This document shows, piece after piece, positions 45,189-53,525 of a stretch of DNA of 64,000 bases (positions are counted from its first letter, which is position 1; each line of letters starts with the position of its first letter). The notes beneath the pieces are model-generated. The model saw only the letters and a list, made by a program, of their open reading frames with translations. It was not told the origin of the DNA and searched no databases. Source of the stretch: RHKX01 sp963784885 (lineage in GTDB: Bacteria; Actinomycetota; Thermoleophilia; Solirubrobacterales; 70-9). The DNA is taken from NCBI GenBank assembly GCA_963784885.1, contig CAWATA010000004.1, positions 62,001 to 126,000 on the forward strand. Reading direction: 5' to 3'. A program made the translations under genes and the position numbers.

Positions 45189-45194
45189 TATGCT
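45189..45194 (+). promoter_or_regulatory. -10-like TATGCT upstream of the CADD-like gene
   Basis: TATGCT lies 43 bases before the ATG at 45238, implying a short leader of about 37 bases that includes a GGGAG ribosome site. Confidence 0.4.
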
Positions 45195-45237
45195 CACTTT
45201 CCCTTAACCCACGTCACGAGAAACAGGGAGTAGAGAC

Positions 45238-45849
45238 ATGGCCGAGACCGTTTGGGACCGTATCGAGCAGGCGCGAGCCCGACACGACGTCCTCCAGCAC
45301 CCCTTCTACGTCCGCTGGTCGGCCGGCGAGCTGACCGCTGAGGAGCTCGCTCGCTACTCCGGCCAGTACCGGCATGCCGTCACGGCCATCGCCGAGCTCT
45401 CGACGAACGCGGCGGAGGACCTTCCCGAGCATCCCGAGCTCGGCTCCCACGCCGACGAGGAGTTCGCGCATGTCGCGCTCTGGGACGGATTCGTCGACGC
45501 CGTCGGCGGCGACGCGGGCGCCCCTCCGACGGCCGAGACGCGGGAGTGCGTCGAGGTCTGGACGGAGCGCGACGGAGCACTCCGCTCGCTCGCCCGCCTC
45601 TACGCGATCGAGAGCGGCCAGCCCGAGATCTCGAAGACGAAGCTCGAGGGCCTGGCCGCCCACTACGACGTCGACTCCGAGCCGGGTACCCGCTACTTCA
45701 CGGTCCACCGGGGCCGCGACGTCGAGCACGCCGCCGAGGGCCGCGAGCTCCTCGAGGGCCTGATCACGACCCCGGCCGACGAAGACGCCGTCGTCGCGGC
45801 CGCCGAGAGTGCCTTCGAGGCCAACTGGCGCCTTCTCGACGGCGTCTAG
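45238..45849 (+). CDS. CADD-like haem-oxygenase-fold dimetal oxygenase, candidate p-aminobenzoate synthase
   Basis: A 203-residue all-helical protein that aligns along its length with Chlamydia CADD: VLQHPFYVRWSAGELTAEEL, then the DEEFAHVALW metal segment, AIESGQPEISKTKLEGL and YFTVHRGRDVEHA. Metal ligands are expected at E74 or E75, H78, E125, H157, D161 and H164. In CADD, p-aminobenzoate is cut from the protein's own Tyr27, and Lys152 has been proposed as amino donor; the matching positions here are Tyr24 and Lys135. TenA or PqqC-like roles are the alternatives, but TenA's active-site Cys is not evident. ATG with GGGAG ribosome site. Confidence 0.75.
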   Translation: MAETVWDRIEQARARHDVLQHPFYVRWSAGELTAEELARYSGQYRHAVTAIAELSTNAAEDLPEHPELGSHADEEFAHVALWDGFVDAVGGDAGAPPTAETRECVEVWTERDGALRSLARLYAIESGQPEISKTKLEGLAAHYDVDSEPGTRYFTVHRGRDVEHAAEGRELLEGLITTPADEDAVVAAAESAFEANWRLLDGV

Positions 45850-45873
45850 GGACCCCCAGGGGTAGACGGGGCT

Positions 45874-45896
45874 CGGCCGGGAGAGGATCCCGGCCG
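45874..45896. terminator. Strong hairpin after the CADD-like gene
   Basis: CGGCCGGGA and TCCCGGCCG form a perfect 9-bp stem with a 5-base loop 25 bases after the stop at 45849. No T tract follows, so it would be a U-less, GC-rich type of terminator if it works at all. Confidence 0.4.
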
Positions 45897-45956
45897 GTCC
45901 CGGCGCGTCCCCGGCATCTTCGGATGGCATCGGTCGCCCGGCCGGACCCACCGATG

Positions 45957-45962
45957 TAACGT
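45957..45962 (+). promoter_or_regulatory. -10-like TAACGT, leaderless spacing
   Basis: TAACGT ends 7 bases before the GTG at 45970. Confidence 0.45.
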
Positions 45963-45969
45963 CTGCGTC

Positions 45970-46290
45970 GTGTCTCCGGCCCCGAACCGATCGCAACGGC
46001 CTGCTGCTGCGCTGTTTCTGCTCGTCACGGCGCCGCTGGCGCTGGCCATCGCAGCCGCCGGCGGAGCCGCCGCTCTCACGCCGCTGCTGCTGCTCGTCCT
46101 TCCGATCCTCCTCACCGGCCGGGCGCCGGGGATCGCCGTTCTCGAACGCGCCCGGGAGTGGGATGGGGGCCGCAGGCGTGCGCCCCGCATCCTCGCCCCG
46201 ACCCGCGTCCGCTGGGCCGGTCTCGACGGCTCGCCCGGGCTTCTGCACGCCGGGCCGCTGGCCGGGCGTGGACCGCCGCCGCCCGCCTGA
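45970..46290 (+). CDS. Small membrane protein, unknown
   Basis: A 106-residue protein with one or two hydrophobic helices (AALFLLVTAPLALAIAAAGG and ALTPLLLLVLPILLTG), then a basic Arg/Gly/Pro-rich cytoplasmic-like tail. No family recognised. The TAACGT hexamer supports the GTG start. The C-terminal half has odd composition and could be partly out of frame, so confidence in the end is lower. Confidence 0.5.
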   Translation: MSPAPNRSQRPAAALFLLVTAPLALAIAAAGGAAALTPLLLLVLPILLTGRAPGIAVLERAREWDGGRRRAPRILAPTRVRWAGLDGSPGLLHAGPLAGRGPPPPA

Positions 46291-46329
46291 CCCACCGCCG
46301 ATTCGCGGTGGGCCCGGGAGGCGATCGGC

Positions 46330-46335
46330 TAGCCT
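46330..46335 (+). promoter_or_regulatory. -10-like TAGCCT, leaderless spacing
   Basis: TAGCCT ends 7 bases before the GTG at 46343. Confidence 0.5.
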
Positions 46336-46342
46336 CCTCCCG

Positions 46343-46507
46343 GTGAGCAGGACCGACCGCGCAATCGGCATCGGCCTCGGCCTCGTGATCGGCCTCGTCG
46401 CGCTCATCCTGTTCGTCTTCGGAGGCTCCGGCCAGTCGATCGACGCTCCCTCGCTGGATCACTCCAGCCCCGCCGGCGCGACCACCGCCCCGGCGGAGCC
46501 CAAGTAG
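46343..46507 (+). CDS. 54-residue single-helix membrane protein
   Basis: A short protein: MSRTDRAIGIG, then one membrane helix (LGLVIGLVALILFVFGG) and an outside Ser/Ala/Pro-rich tail. The TAGCCT hexamer at leaderless spacing marks the GTG at 46343; upstream reading of the frame is not protein-like. It precedes the cupredoxin gene by 20 bases and is likely cotranscribed with it. Confidence 0.6.
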   Translation: MSRTDRAIGIGLGLVIGLVALILFVFGGSGQSIDAPSLDHSSPAGATTAPAEPK

Positions 46508-46527
46508 CTCCTCGAAGGAGGATCAGA

Positions 46528-46977
46528 ATGCAATCGAACGGAACCCGGATCGCTGCCCTGCTCGTGACGCTGGCAGCGGTCGTCGCCCTCTTCTTCGTCT
46601 TCAAGGGCGGAGACGACGGCGACGACTCCACCACCGCGACCACCGAGACGACGTCGACCGCGACCCAGGCCGAGCAGAGTGGGGGCGACAAACCGAAGCC
46701 GAAGCCCGACAAGCCGTCGGTGACCGTTATCGAGGTCGTCGGAGGCGAGCCCAAGGGGGGCGTCGCTGATCTCGAGTTCAACAAGGGCGACGAAATCCGC
46801 TTCGACGTCGAGTCCGACACCGCCGACGAGGTCCACGTCCACGGCTACGACATCGAGGAGGAGCTCCCCGCCGGGGGGAAGGCGAAGTTCGACTTCCCGG
46901 CCGACCTCGAGGGCATCTTCGAGGTCGAGCTCCACAGCTCCGAGACCCAGATCGCCGAGCTGACGGTCAACCCGTGA
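46528..46977 (+). CDS. Membrane-anchored cupredoxin-like protein
   Basis: A 149-residue protein with one N-terminal helix (IAALLVTLAAVVALFFVF), a Thr/Lys/Pro-rich linker (residues 30-65) and a beta-sandwich domain. The domain shows VIEVVGGEPKGGVADLEFNKGDEIRF, then DEVHVHGYDIEEELPAGG and a final GIFEVELHSSETQIAELTV, as in Cupredoxin_1/EfeO-type N-domains. The His residues in HVHGYD and ELHSS could bind copper, but a normal Cys/Met ligand set is missing. AGGAGG ribosome site precedes the ATG. Its stop overlaps the next gene's GTG. Confidence 0.72.
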   Translation: MQSNGTRIAALLVTLAAVVALFFVFKGGDDGDDSTTATTETTSTATQAEQSGGDKPKPKPDKPSVTVIEVVGGEPKGGVADLEFNKGDEIRFDVESDTADEVHVHGYDIEEELPAGGKAKFDFPADLEGIFEVELHSSETQIAELTVNP

Positions 46978-48446
46978 TCCGCCGGGCCGGCAGCGGAGCC
47001 CTGCTCATCGCCGCCTGGGCGCTGCTCAGTGCTGCGCTGACCGCGGCCATGCTGCCGGCCTCGGCGGCGGCCCACGGACTGGTCGGGCGATCCGACCTGC
47101 CGCTGCCGGACTGGCTGTTCGCGTGGGGGTCGTCGATCGTCCTGATCGTCTCGTTCGTCGGCCTCACCCTCGGTTGGCGGTCGGTCCGCTTCGAGGACTA
47201 CGACTGGCGGGCGTTCAGCGGCAGCGTGGCCGCCGCGCTAACCGGCCGCGGCGCTCGGTTCCTCGCCGGCCTCGTCGGCGTCGCGCTGCTCGTCTTCGTG
47301 GTCTGGACCGGGGTCGACGGCGTCGACGTGCCCGACCGGAACTTCTCGGTCACGTTCGTCTTCGTGACCTTCTGGCTCGGGACGGTCGGGCTCAGCATCC
47401 TCTTCGGCAACGTCTTCACGGCCTTCAACCCGTGGCGGGCGATCGCCCACGTCGTGGCGGCCGCATTCGGCAAGCTCGTCGGGCAGCGGCAGACCGCGCC
47501 GCTGCGCTACCCGGAGCGGCTCGGACGTTGGCCCGCCGTCGCGGGGCTCGTCGCGTTCGTCTTCTTCGAGCTGGTCTGGGGCCAGACCGGCTTCGCCGCC
47601 GCCGGCGTGACCCCGAAGGCGGTTGCCACCGCCACGGTCGTCTACTCGATCTACACGTTCGCCGGCATGGGCCTGTTCGGGATCGAGCGCTGGACAGACC
47701 GGTGCGAGGTGTTCACCCAGTACTTCGGGATGTTCGCCAGCCTCGCGGTCTTCGAGGTCCGCGACGGGCGCCTCGGGAGGCGCCCCTTCCTCGCCGGTGC
47801 GACGACCTGGGCGATCCCCGCCGGTTCGCTGGCGCTGGTCCTCACCGCGATCGGCGCCACCACCTTCGACGGCGCGCAGGAGGGCGTGCTCAAGGACCCG
47901 ATCAGCTCGCTGTTTCAGACGCTGTCCGACACCGGCATGTCCCCGGTCACCGCCCTGCGGCTGACGAACACGCTGTTTCTGACCGGCACCCTGCTCGCGG
48001 TCGCCGCGATCTTCTGGGGCGGCATCTACGGGATGCGGATCGTCGACGGCAAGCGCTCCGCCCTCGAGCTCGGCAGGAAGTTCGCACACGCGTTCATCCC
48101 GATCGCCCTCGCCTACCTCGTCGCCCACTACTTCAGCCTCGTCGTCTACCAGGAGCAGGCCCAGTTCACGTTCCTGCTCTCCGATCCGTTCGGTGACGGC
48201 TCGGACTGGTTCGGCACGGCGGGCTCGGGGATCAACTACGGCCTGATCGGCGCGACGGCGATCTGGTACGTGCAGTTCGGCGCGATCGTCGTCGGCCACG
48301 TGATCGCGCTCGCGCTCGGCCACGACCGGGCTCTCGCGCTCTGGAAGGACCCGCGGACCGCGGCTTACTCCCAGGTCTGGATGCTCGTGACGATGGTCTT
48401 CTTCAGCGTCCTCGGCCTCTACCTGCTGTCGCAGGCGAACGGATGA
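46974..48446 (+). CDS. Polytopic membrane protein (about 10-12 helices), unknown transporter-like
   Basis: A 490-residue protein with an N-terminal signal-like segment ending AAAHGLVGRSDLPLPDW, then many helices with conserved-looking polar segments FNPWRAI, FTQYFGMF and HAFIPIALAYLVAHYFSLVVYQEQAQF. Similar proteins occur in actinobacteria under varied names, without a proven function. It is translationally coupled to the cupredoxin gene (GTGA) and followed by a 46-codon membrane ORF. The set suggests a copper- or small-molecule-related membrane complex (inference). Confidence 0.72.
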   Translation: MIRRAGSGALLIAAWALLSAALTAAMLPASAAAHGLVGRSDLPLPDWLFAWGSSIVLIVSFVGLTLGWRSVRFEDYDWRAFSGSVAAALTGRGARFLAGLVGVALLVFVVWTGVDGVDVPDRNFSVTFVFVTFWLGTVGLSILFGNVFTAFNPWRAIAHVVAAAFGKLVGQRQTAPLRYPERLGRWPAVAGLVAFVFFELVWGQTGFAAAGVTPKAVATATVVYSIYTFAGMGLFGIERWTDRCEVFTQYFGMFASLAVFEVRDGRLGRRPFLAGATTWAIPAGSLALVLTAIGATTFDGAQEGVLKDPISSLFQTLSDTGMSPVTALRLTNTLFLTGTLLAVAAIFWGGIYGMRIVDGKRSALELGRKFAHAFIPIALAYLVAHYFSLVVYQEQAQFTFLLSDPFGDGSDWFGTAGSGINYGLIGATAIWYVQFGAIVVGHVIALALGHDRALALWKDPRTAAYSQVWMLVTMVFFSVLGLYLLSQANG

Positions 48447-48450
48447 CGTC

Positions 48451-48591
48451 GTGGTCCCCGTCGCACACGCCGGCCACTGGTTGCCCTACGTGATCCCGGG
48501 AGTGATCGTGCTGATCGCGGTCGTCGTCGCTTCGATTCGCGAGCGCCGGCGAGCGAACGCGGACGAGGGCCCCGGGCGGACGACCGAGTAG
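48451..48591 (+). CDS. 46-residue membrane microprotein with AHAGHW motif
   Basis: GTG at 48451, five bases after the previous stop. It begins MVPVAHAGHWLPYVIP, followed by one helix (GVIVLIAVVVASI) and a basic tail ERRRANADEGPGRTTE. The HAGHW segment on the probable outer side puts two His and a Trp next to the membrane, as in small proteins that sit beside copper-handling membrane proteins. It is too short for usual gene finders, but position, composition and membrane layout support it. Confidence 0.6.
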   Translation: MVPVAHAGHWLPYVIPGVIVLIAVVVASIRERRRANADEGPGRTTE

Positions 48592-48598
48592 GACGGGC

Positions 48599-49024
48599 CT
48601 ATCCGTCCGCGGCGAGGGCGGACACGGCGCCGCTGATCCGAGCCCGGTCGGCGGCCGTCATCGCCTCGAAGCGGAGGACGACGTTGGCGGCGCGGAAGCA
48701 GGTCAGGTCGGCAGAAGTCTCGCAGCGGTCGAACTCGGCACCCGCCGCGGCGGCGTCCACGGCGACGATCAGCGTGCCGTTGCCGGGTCCCTCCCCGAGC
48801 TGCGGGTTCGGGTCCGCGCCGGGTTCCGGGCGCGACCTGATCGCGTAGATGGGCTCGTCGTTCTCGGTCGTGGAGATCTCGGCGCCGAGGGCGAGCGCGG
48901 CGCCCTCCGCGTTGGCGGCGTCGATGAACTCGCCCGCGGCGAACTCGCGCTCGCCGCCGCAGCCGGTCGCAAGGAGCGCCGCCGAGGCGGCGAGCAACAG
49001 CGCCGCGGCCGCGCCGAACCGCAT
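48599..49024 (-). CDS. Small lipoprotein, unknown function
   Basis: A 141-residue protein with a lipoprotein signal (MRFGAAAALLLAASAALLATGC; Cys at 22). The mature part is small and acidic, containing two further Cys (CETSADLTC) likely forming a disulfide. No family recognised. The ATG at 49024 gives a proper lipobox; the upstream in-frame ATG lies within sufD. It follows sufD by five bases. Confidence 0.65.
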   Translation of the reverse strand: MRFGAAAALLLAASAALLATGCGGEREFAAGEFIDAANAEGAALALGAEISTTENDEPIYAIRSRPEPGADPNPQLGEGPGNGTLIVAVDAAAAGAEFDRCETSADLTCFRAANVVLRFEAMTAADRARISGAVSALAADG

Positions 49025-49028
49025 GGCC

Positions 49029-50327
49029 TCAGCCGTCGAGGAGCTCGGCGAGACGGGATTCGAGCGCCTCGGCCAGCGCGTCGGCGACGGGCCCATCAGG
49101 CACCCGCTCGACGAGCTCGGCCAGGAAGCCGCCGACGATCAGCTCGCCCGCCTGCTCGCGGTCGAGTCCGCGCGAGGTCAGGTAGAAGAGCTGCTCGGGA
49201 TCGATCTGTGCGACCGCAGCGGCGTGGGTGCACGCGACGTCATCGGCCTCGATCTGCAGCCCTGGGATCGCGTCGGCGTGCGCCCGCTTGGAGAGGATCA
49301 GGTTGCGGCAGTCCTGGAACGCGTCGGTTCGCTGCGCCCCCTTGTCGACGTTGATCATGCCCCGCCAGACCGCGGTCGACCGACCGTCGAGAACCCCGCG
49401 GAACGCGAGATCGGAGGTCGTGTCCTCGGCGGCGTGCTCCTGCGTCGTGTCGTAGTCGAGGTGCTGGCGGCCGTTGCTCACGTAAGCGCCGGTAACCCGG
49501 GCACCGGCACCCCGGCCGGTCAGCTTCGTCTCCATCCGCACCTTCCCGTTGGCGGACCCGAAGCCGAGCGCGACCCATTCGAGGTGCCCGTCGCGGGCGA
49601 CCTCGGCGCGCTGGCTCGCGAAGACCCAGGAGCTCTCGGAGAGGTCCTGACCGCAGACGTAGCGAAGGTTGGCGCCCTCGCCGACGATCACCTCGGTGAC
49701 CCCGTTGAAGAGCCCGTCGCCGGCCTCGTCGGCGGACACGTAGCGCTCCCAGACCTCGGCCTCCGCGCCCTCCTCGAGGACGATCAGCGTCCGCCAGTTG
49801 AGCGTTCGCCCGGCGGCCTGCTGGACCGCCGTCAGCGAGATCGGGTGCTCGGGGGAGGCGTTGCGCGGCACGTAGACGAGCGCGCCGCCGCTCCAACCGG
49901 CGTCGTTGATCGCGACGAACGGATCCTCGCCACCGGGGACGATCGTCCCGAGGCGGTCGGCGATCAGGTCCGGAAAGCGCTCGGCGGCGGCGGAGAGGCT
50001 CATCACGATGACGCCGTCGGGGAGTCCCGACCCGTCCGGCTCCCCGACCTCGGAGGTCGAGGTGGCGTCGACCTGGGTCAGCCCGGCGGATCCCGCCGGG
50101 ACCGTCAGGCGGCTTCCGAGACCCGCGGCGGCGGCGGGATCGCCGGCCTCGGCGGGCGCGTAGGCCGACAGGTCGAGCTCGGCGAGGTCGGTGAACTCCC
50201 AGCCGCGCGTCTTCGGACCCGGGAGGGCGAGCCCCTTCGCCGCTTCGACCGCCCGCTCTCGTCGCTCGGCGAGCCAGGCGGGTTCGGTCGCCGCGGCTCC
50301 GGCCGACTGCGCGGTCGCGCTAGCCAA
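49029..50327 (-). CDS. sufD: Fe-S cluster assembly scaffold subunit SufD
   Basis: A 432-residue beta-helix protein that partners SufB and SufC in the SufBCD scaffold on which Fe-S clusters are built. It shows the WEFTDLAELDL N-terminal block, VYVPRNASPEHPI, and the C-terminal ADDVACTHAAAVAQIDPEQLFYLTSRGL with the conserved His. TTG start at 50327, overlapping the end of sufB by eight bases. Confidence 0.93.
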   Translation of the reverse strand: MASATAQSAGAAATEPAWLAERRERAVEAAKGLALPGPKTRGWEFTDLAELDLSAYAPAEAGDPAAAAGLGSRLTVPAGSAGLTQVDATSTSEVGEPDGSGLPDGVIVMSLSAAAERFPDLIADRLGTIVPGGEDPFVAINDAGWSGGALVYVPRNASPEHPISLTAVQQAAGRTLNWRTLIVLEEGAEAEVWERYVSADEAGDGLFNGVTEVIVGEGANLRYVCGQDLSESSWVFASQRAEVARDGHLEWVALGFGSANGKVRMETKLTGRGAGARVTGAYVSNGRQHLDYDTTQEHAAEDTTSDLAFRGVLDGRSTAVWRGMINVDKGAQRTDAFQDCRNLILSKRAHADAIPGLQIEADDVACTHAAAVAQIDPEQLFYLTSRGLDREQAGELIVGGFLAELVERVPDGPVADALAEALESRLAELLDG

Positions 50328-51774
50328 TCGAGCCCTCCATCTGCAGCTCGATCAGGCGGTTGAGCTCGACGGCGTACTCCATCGGCAGCTCCTTGACGAC
50401 CGGCTCGATGAATCCGTTGACGATCATCTTCGACGCTTCTTCCTCGTCGAGCCCGTGCGTCTGCAGGTAGAACAGCTGCTCCTCGCCGATCTTCGAGACC
50501 GAGGCCTCGTGTCCGACGTTGGCGTCGTTCTCGTCGATCCTGATCGTCGGGTAGGTGTCCGATCGCGACTCGGGGTCGAGCAGGAGCGCGTCGCAGACGA
50601 CCTTCGAGCGGGCCTCGGTCGCGCCCTTGGCGACCTCGAGCAGTCCGCGGTAGGTGGAGCGGCCGCCGTCCTTGCTGATCGACTTCGAGAAGATCGAAGA
50701 CGTCGTCTTCGGCGCCGCGTGGATGATCTTGCCGCCGGCGTCCTGATGCTGACCGGCGCCGGCGAACGCGATCGAGAGGATCTCGCCGTGGGCGCGCTCG
50801 CCCATCAGGTAGATCGACGGGTACTTCATCGTGATCTTGGAACCGAGATTGCAATCGACCCACTCGACGGTGGCGTCGCGCTCGGCGATCGCCCGCTTCG
50901 TGACCAGGTTGTAGACGTTCTGCGACCAGTTCTGAACGGTCGTGTAGCGGATCCGCGACCCGGGGCGGGCGATCAGCTCGACGACGGCCGAGTGCAGCGA
51001 GTCGGTCGAGTAGACCGGCGCCGTGCAGCCCTCGATGTAGTGCACGTCGGAGCCCTCGTCGGCGATGATCAGCGTCCGCTCGAACTGGCCCATGTTCTCG
51101 GTGTTGATCCGGAAGTAGGCCTGCAGCGGCATCTCGACCTTGACGCCCTTGGGGACGTAGACGAATGAGCCGCCCGACCAGACGGCCGAGTTGAGCGCCG
51201 CGAGCATGTTGTCGTTGGCGGGGATGACCGTCGCGAAGTGCTCGCGGATGATGTCCTCGTGCTCGCGCAGAGCCGTGTCCATGTCGAGGAACTGGACGCC
51301 GAGCTCCTCGAGGTCCTTGCGGACCTGGTGGTAGACGACCTCGGACTCGTACTGGGCCCCGACGCCGGCGAGGAAGTTGCGCTCCGCCTCGGGGATGCCG
51401 AGCTTGTCGAAAGTGTTCTTGATGTCGTCGGGGACGTCGTCCCAGCTGTGCTCGGCCCGCTCGGAGGCGCGCACGAAGTAGTGGATGTCGTCGAAGTCGA
51501 TCTGGTTGAGGTCGGCGCCCCACTGCGGGATCGGGCGCGCGAGGAAGTGGTCGAGCGCCTTGAGCCGGAACTCGCGCATCCACTCGGGCTCGTCCTTGTA
51601 CTCGGAGATGTCCTCGACGAGCTGACGACTGAGGCCCTTCGGCGCCTTGTAGACGTAGCCGGTCTCGGGGTCGTTGAACCCGAACTTCGCCTTGTAGTCC
51701 TGGTTGATGTCCTTGATCGCCTCGCGCTCGGCCTGCTTGGGGTCGATCGTTGCGGCGTCGGGCGGCGGATTCAT
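50320..51774 (-). CDS. sufB: Fe-S cluster assembly scaffold subunit SufB
   Basis: A 484-residue core scaffold protein. Signatures: FVYVPKGVKVEMPLQAYFRIN, VHYIEGCTAPVYSTDSLHSAVVE with the family Cys, and VGHEASVSKIGEEQLFYLQTHGL near the end. I chose the ATG at 51774, preceded by GGAGGT at 9 bases, over one ten codons upstream. Rieske gene stop is one base away. SufC, its ATPase partner, lies across an opposite-strand gene. Confidence 0.96.
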   Translation of the reverse strand: MNPPPDAATIDPKQAEREAIKDINQDYKAKFGFNDPETGYVYKAPKGLSRQLVEDISEYKDEPEWMREFRLKALDHFLARPIPQWGADLNQIDFDDIHYFVRASERAEHSWDDVPDDIKNTFDKLGIPEAERNFLAGVGAQYESEVVYHQVRKDLEELGVQFLDMDTALREHEDIIREHFATVIPANDNMLAALNSAVWSGGSFVYVPKGVKVEMPLQAYFRINTENMGQFERTLIIADEGSDVHYIEGCTAPVYSTDSLHSAVVELIARPGSRIRYTTVQNWSQNVYNLVTKRAIAERDATVEWVDCNLGSKITMKYPSIYLMGERAHGEILSIAFAGAGQHQDAGGKIIHAAPKTTSSIFSKSISKDGGRSTYRGLLEVAKGATEARSKVVCDALLLDPESRSDTYPTIRIDENDANVGHEASVSKIGEEQLFYLQTHGLDEEEASKMIVNGFIEPVVKELPMEYAVELNRLIELQMEGSIG

Positions 51775-51775
51775 T

Positions 51776-52090
51776 TCAGTCAACCTCCAGCTTGATCTGC
51801 CCATCCTCTGCCCGGACCGGGAAGGTCTCGACCGGCGCGAAGGCGGGAAGGGTCTTGGGACGGCCGCTCTTCAGGTCGAAGAGCGAGCCGTGTCGCGGGC
51901 ACTCAACCGTACAGGCAGCGGAATCGAACTCACCCTCGGCGAGCGGTCCGTCGTCGTGGGAGCACCGATCCTCGATGGCGAGAAGCTCGCCGCCGCAGTT
52001 GAAGACGCCGATCTCGATTCCGTCGATCTCGACGATCTTCCTCGCCCCGTCCGGGAGCTCTTCGACTGTGCATACGGTGTGGTCCGTCAT
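51776..52090 (-). CDS. Rieske-type [2Fe-2S] ferredoxin
   Basis: A 104-residue soluble protein of the Rieske ferredoxin type. The two cluster loops are CSH (C43, H45) and CPRHG (C64, H67) with SLFDLKSG after. Small Rieske proteins of this kind often sit within actinobacterial suf operons, where they may donate electrons during cluster formation or be an early client. It is immediately upstream of sufB. Confidence 0.93.
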   Translation of the reverse strand: MTDHTVCTVEELPDGARKIVEIDGIEIGVFNCGGELLAIEDRCSHDDGPLAEGEFDSAACTVECPRHGSLFDLKSGRPKTLPAFAPVETFPVRAEDGQIKLEVD

Positions 52091-52175
52091 TCAATCCCTA
52101 CTCTGAGAGTCGGATTTTAGCGGGGACCCGGCGGCAGCCACCGGCGCGAGGCTCGACAATGCTCCCCGAACGGAG

Positions 52176-53525
52176 ATGGAGCGCGCCGATATCGAGATCA
52201 CCGGGGCAGCGGCCGAGCTGACCATGATGCCGCCGGATCCGATCCGCGTCGGCTCCGGCACGGCCTTCTTCGTCGGTGGCACGATGCCGCCGGCCTGGGC
52301 CGGGGAGCGGTTCGCCGTCCGCGCCGCCGGCCGCGAATTCCCGGTCGAGGCCTGGGCGATGCCCGAGGAGCGCAGCTACGGGGCGGGCGATCTCTGGTGG
52401 ACGATGCTGACGGTGCCGGGCGATAGCGGCGGGCGGGTGCCGCCCGGCGCGATCGCCGCCGAGCCTGCCGCGGCGCGGGAGACCGGCGCGCGGATCGCGA
52501 TCTGCATGGCGACGCACAACCCCGAGCCCGAGCGACTCAGGGTCCAGCTCGATTCGATTCGCGACCAGACCGAATCGAGCTGGATCTGCGTGATCAGCGA
52601 CGACGCGTCAGACCCGGGACCGTTCGCGGAGATCGAGCGCCAGACGGTGGCAGACGCGCGCTTCGTCGTCAGCCGCTCTCCCGAGCGCCTCGGCTTTCTC
52701 CGCAACTTCGAGCGGGCGATCACGATGGCGCCGGGGTCGGCGGATCTGATCGCCCTCGCCGACCAGGACGACCGCTGGGACCCCGACAAGCTCGAGGTCC
52801 TCGAAACGGCGCTCGCCGCCGCCCCCGAGTCGCTGCTCGCCTACAGCGACGTGCGGATCGCCGGCGGGGACGGCACCGTGCTCTCCGACACGTACTTCTA
52901 CGAGCGCCGCAACAACGCCGAGAGCATGGCCTCGATGCTCGTCACCAACAACGTCACCGGGGCCGCCTCGATGTTCCGCCGTGAGCTGCTCGCAACGGCG
53001 TTGCCGTTCCCGCCCGGTGGCACCGGGCAGGAGCTCTACCACGACCACTGGCTCGCCCTCTGTGCGATGGCGACCGCGCCCCTTGCCTACGTCGACCGGC
53101 CGACCCACGACTACGTCCGCCACGGCGAGTCGGTCACGGTCAGCGAGGCCGAAGGCCACTGGGTGGCTCCGCCGAGCGGCCGGCTCGGCACCGTGGCGAT
53201 GCGCGCCCGCCGGGCCGCCAGGCGGCTGCGCCTCGCCGCCCGCAGCCCGGGCTGGCGCTCCGCCTACTTCGGCCGCTACCTGCTGATCCGCCAGCTCGGC
53301 ACGATCCTCCGAATCCGCCTCGGAGAGGAGATCCTGCCCCGGCATCGTCGGGACCTCGATCGGCTCCTGGCCGCCGAGCACTCGCCGTCGGCAGCGCTCT
53401 GGCTCCTCGCCCGCTCGTTCCGTCCGTGGATCGGCCGCAACGACACCCTCGCCCGCGAACGGGTCGTCTTCGGCGGGATCGTCTGGCGGAAGCTCGCCGG
53501 CCGCGCCGGGCGAAGAGCCGGCTAG
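52176..53525 (+). CDS. Family 2 glycosyltransferase inside the suf locus
   Basis: A 449-residue protein. Residues 1-105 are an N-terminal beta domain of unknown type; the GT-A domain starts near 108 with IAICMATHNPEPERLRVQLDSI and continues with DDASD and ADQDDRWDPDKL, the metal-binding DQD/DXD region as in rhamnosyltransferases. The C-terminal 100 residues are Arg/Leu-rich. It likely adds a sugar to a surface polysaccharide. It is on the plus strand between sufU and the Rieske gene, both on the minus strand, and its end overlaps sufU by four bases. Confidence 0.82.
   Translation: MERADIEITGAAAELTMMPPDPIRVGSGTAFFVGGTMPPAWAGERFAVRAAGREFPVEAWAMPEERSYGAGDLWWTMLTVPGDSGGRVPPGAIAAEPAAARETGARIAICMATHNPEPERLRVQLDSIRDQTESSWICVISDDASDPGPFAEIERQTVADARFVVSRSPERLGFLRNFERAITMAPGSADLIALADQDDRWDPDKLEVLETALAAAPESLLAYSDVRIAGGDGTVLSDTYFYERRNNAESMASMLVTNNVTGAASMFRRELLATALPFPPGGTGQELYHDHWLALCAMATAPLAYVDRPTHDYVRHGESVTVSEAEGHWVAPPSGRLGTVAMRARRAARRLRLAARSPGWRSAYFGRYLLIRQLGTILRIRLGEEILPRHRRDLDRLLAAEHSPSAALWLLARSFRPWIGRNDTLARERVVFGGIVWRKLAGRAGRRAG

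Noticed and set aside
45874..45896. Classical intrinsic terminator after the CADD-like gene
   Set aside because: The hairpin is perfect but no T tract follows, so only a low-confidence hairpin is listed.
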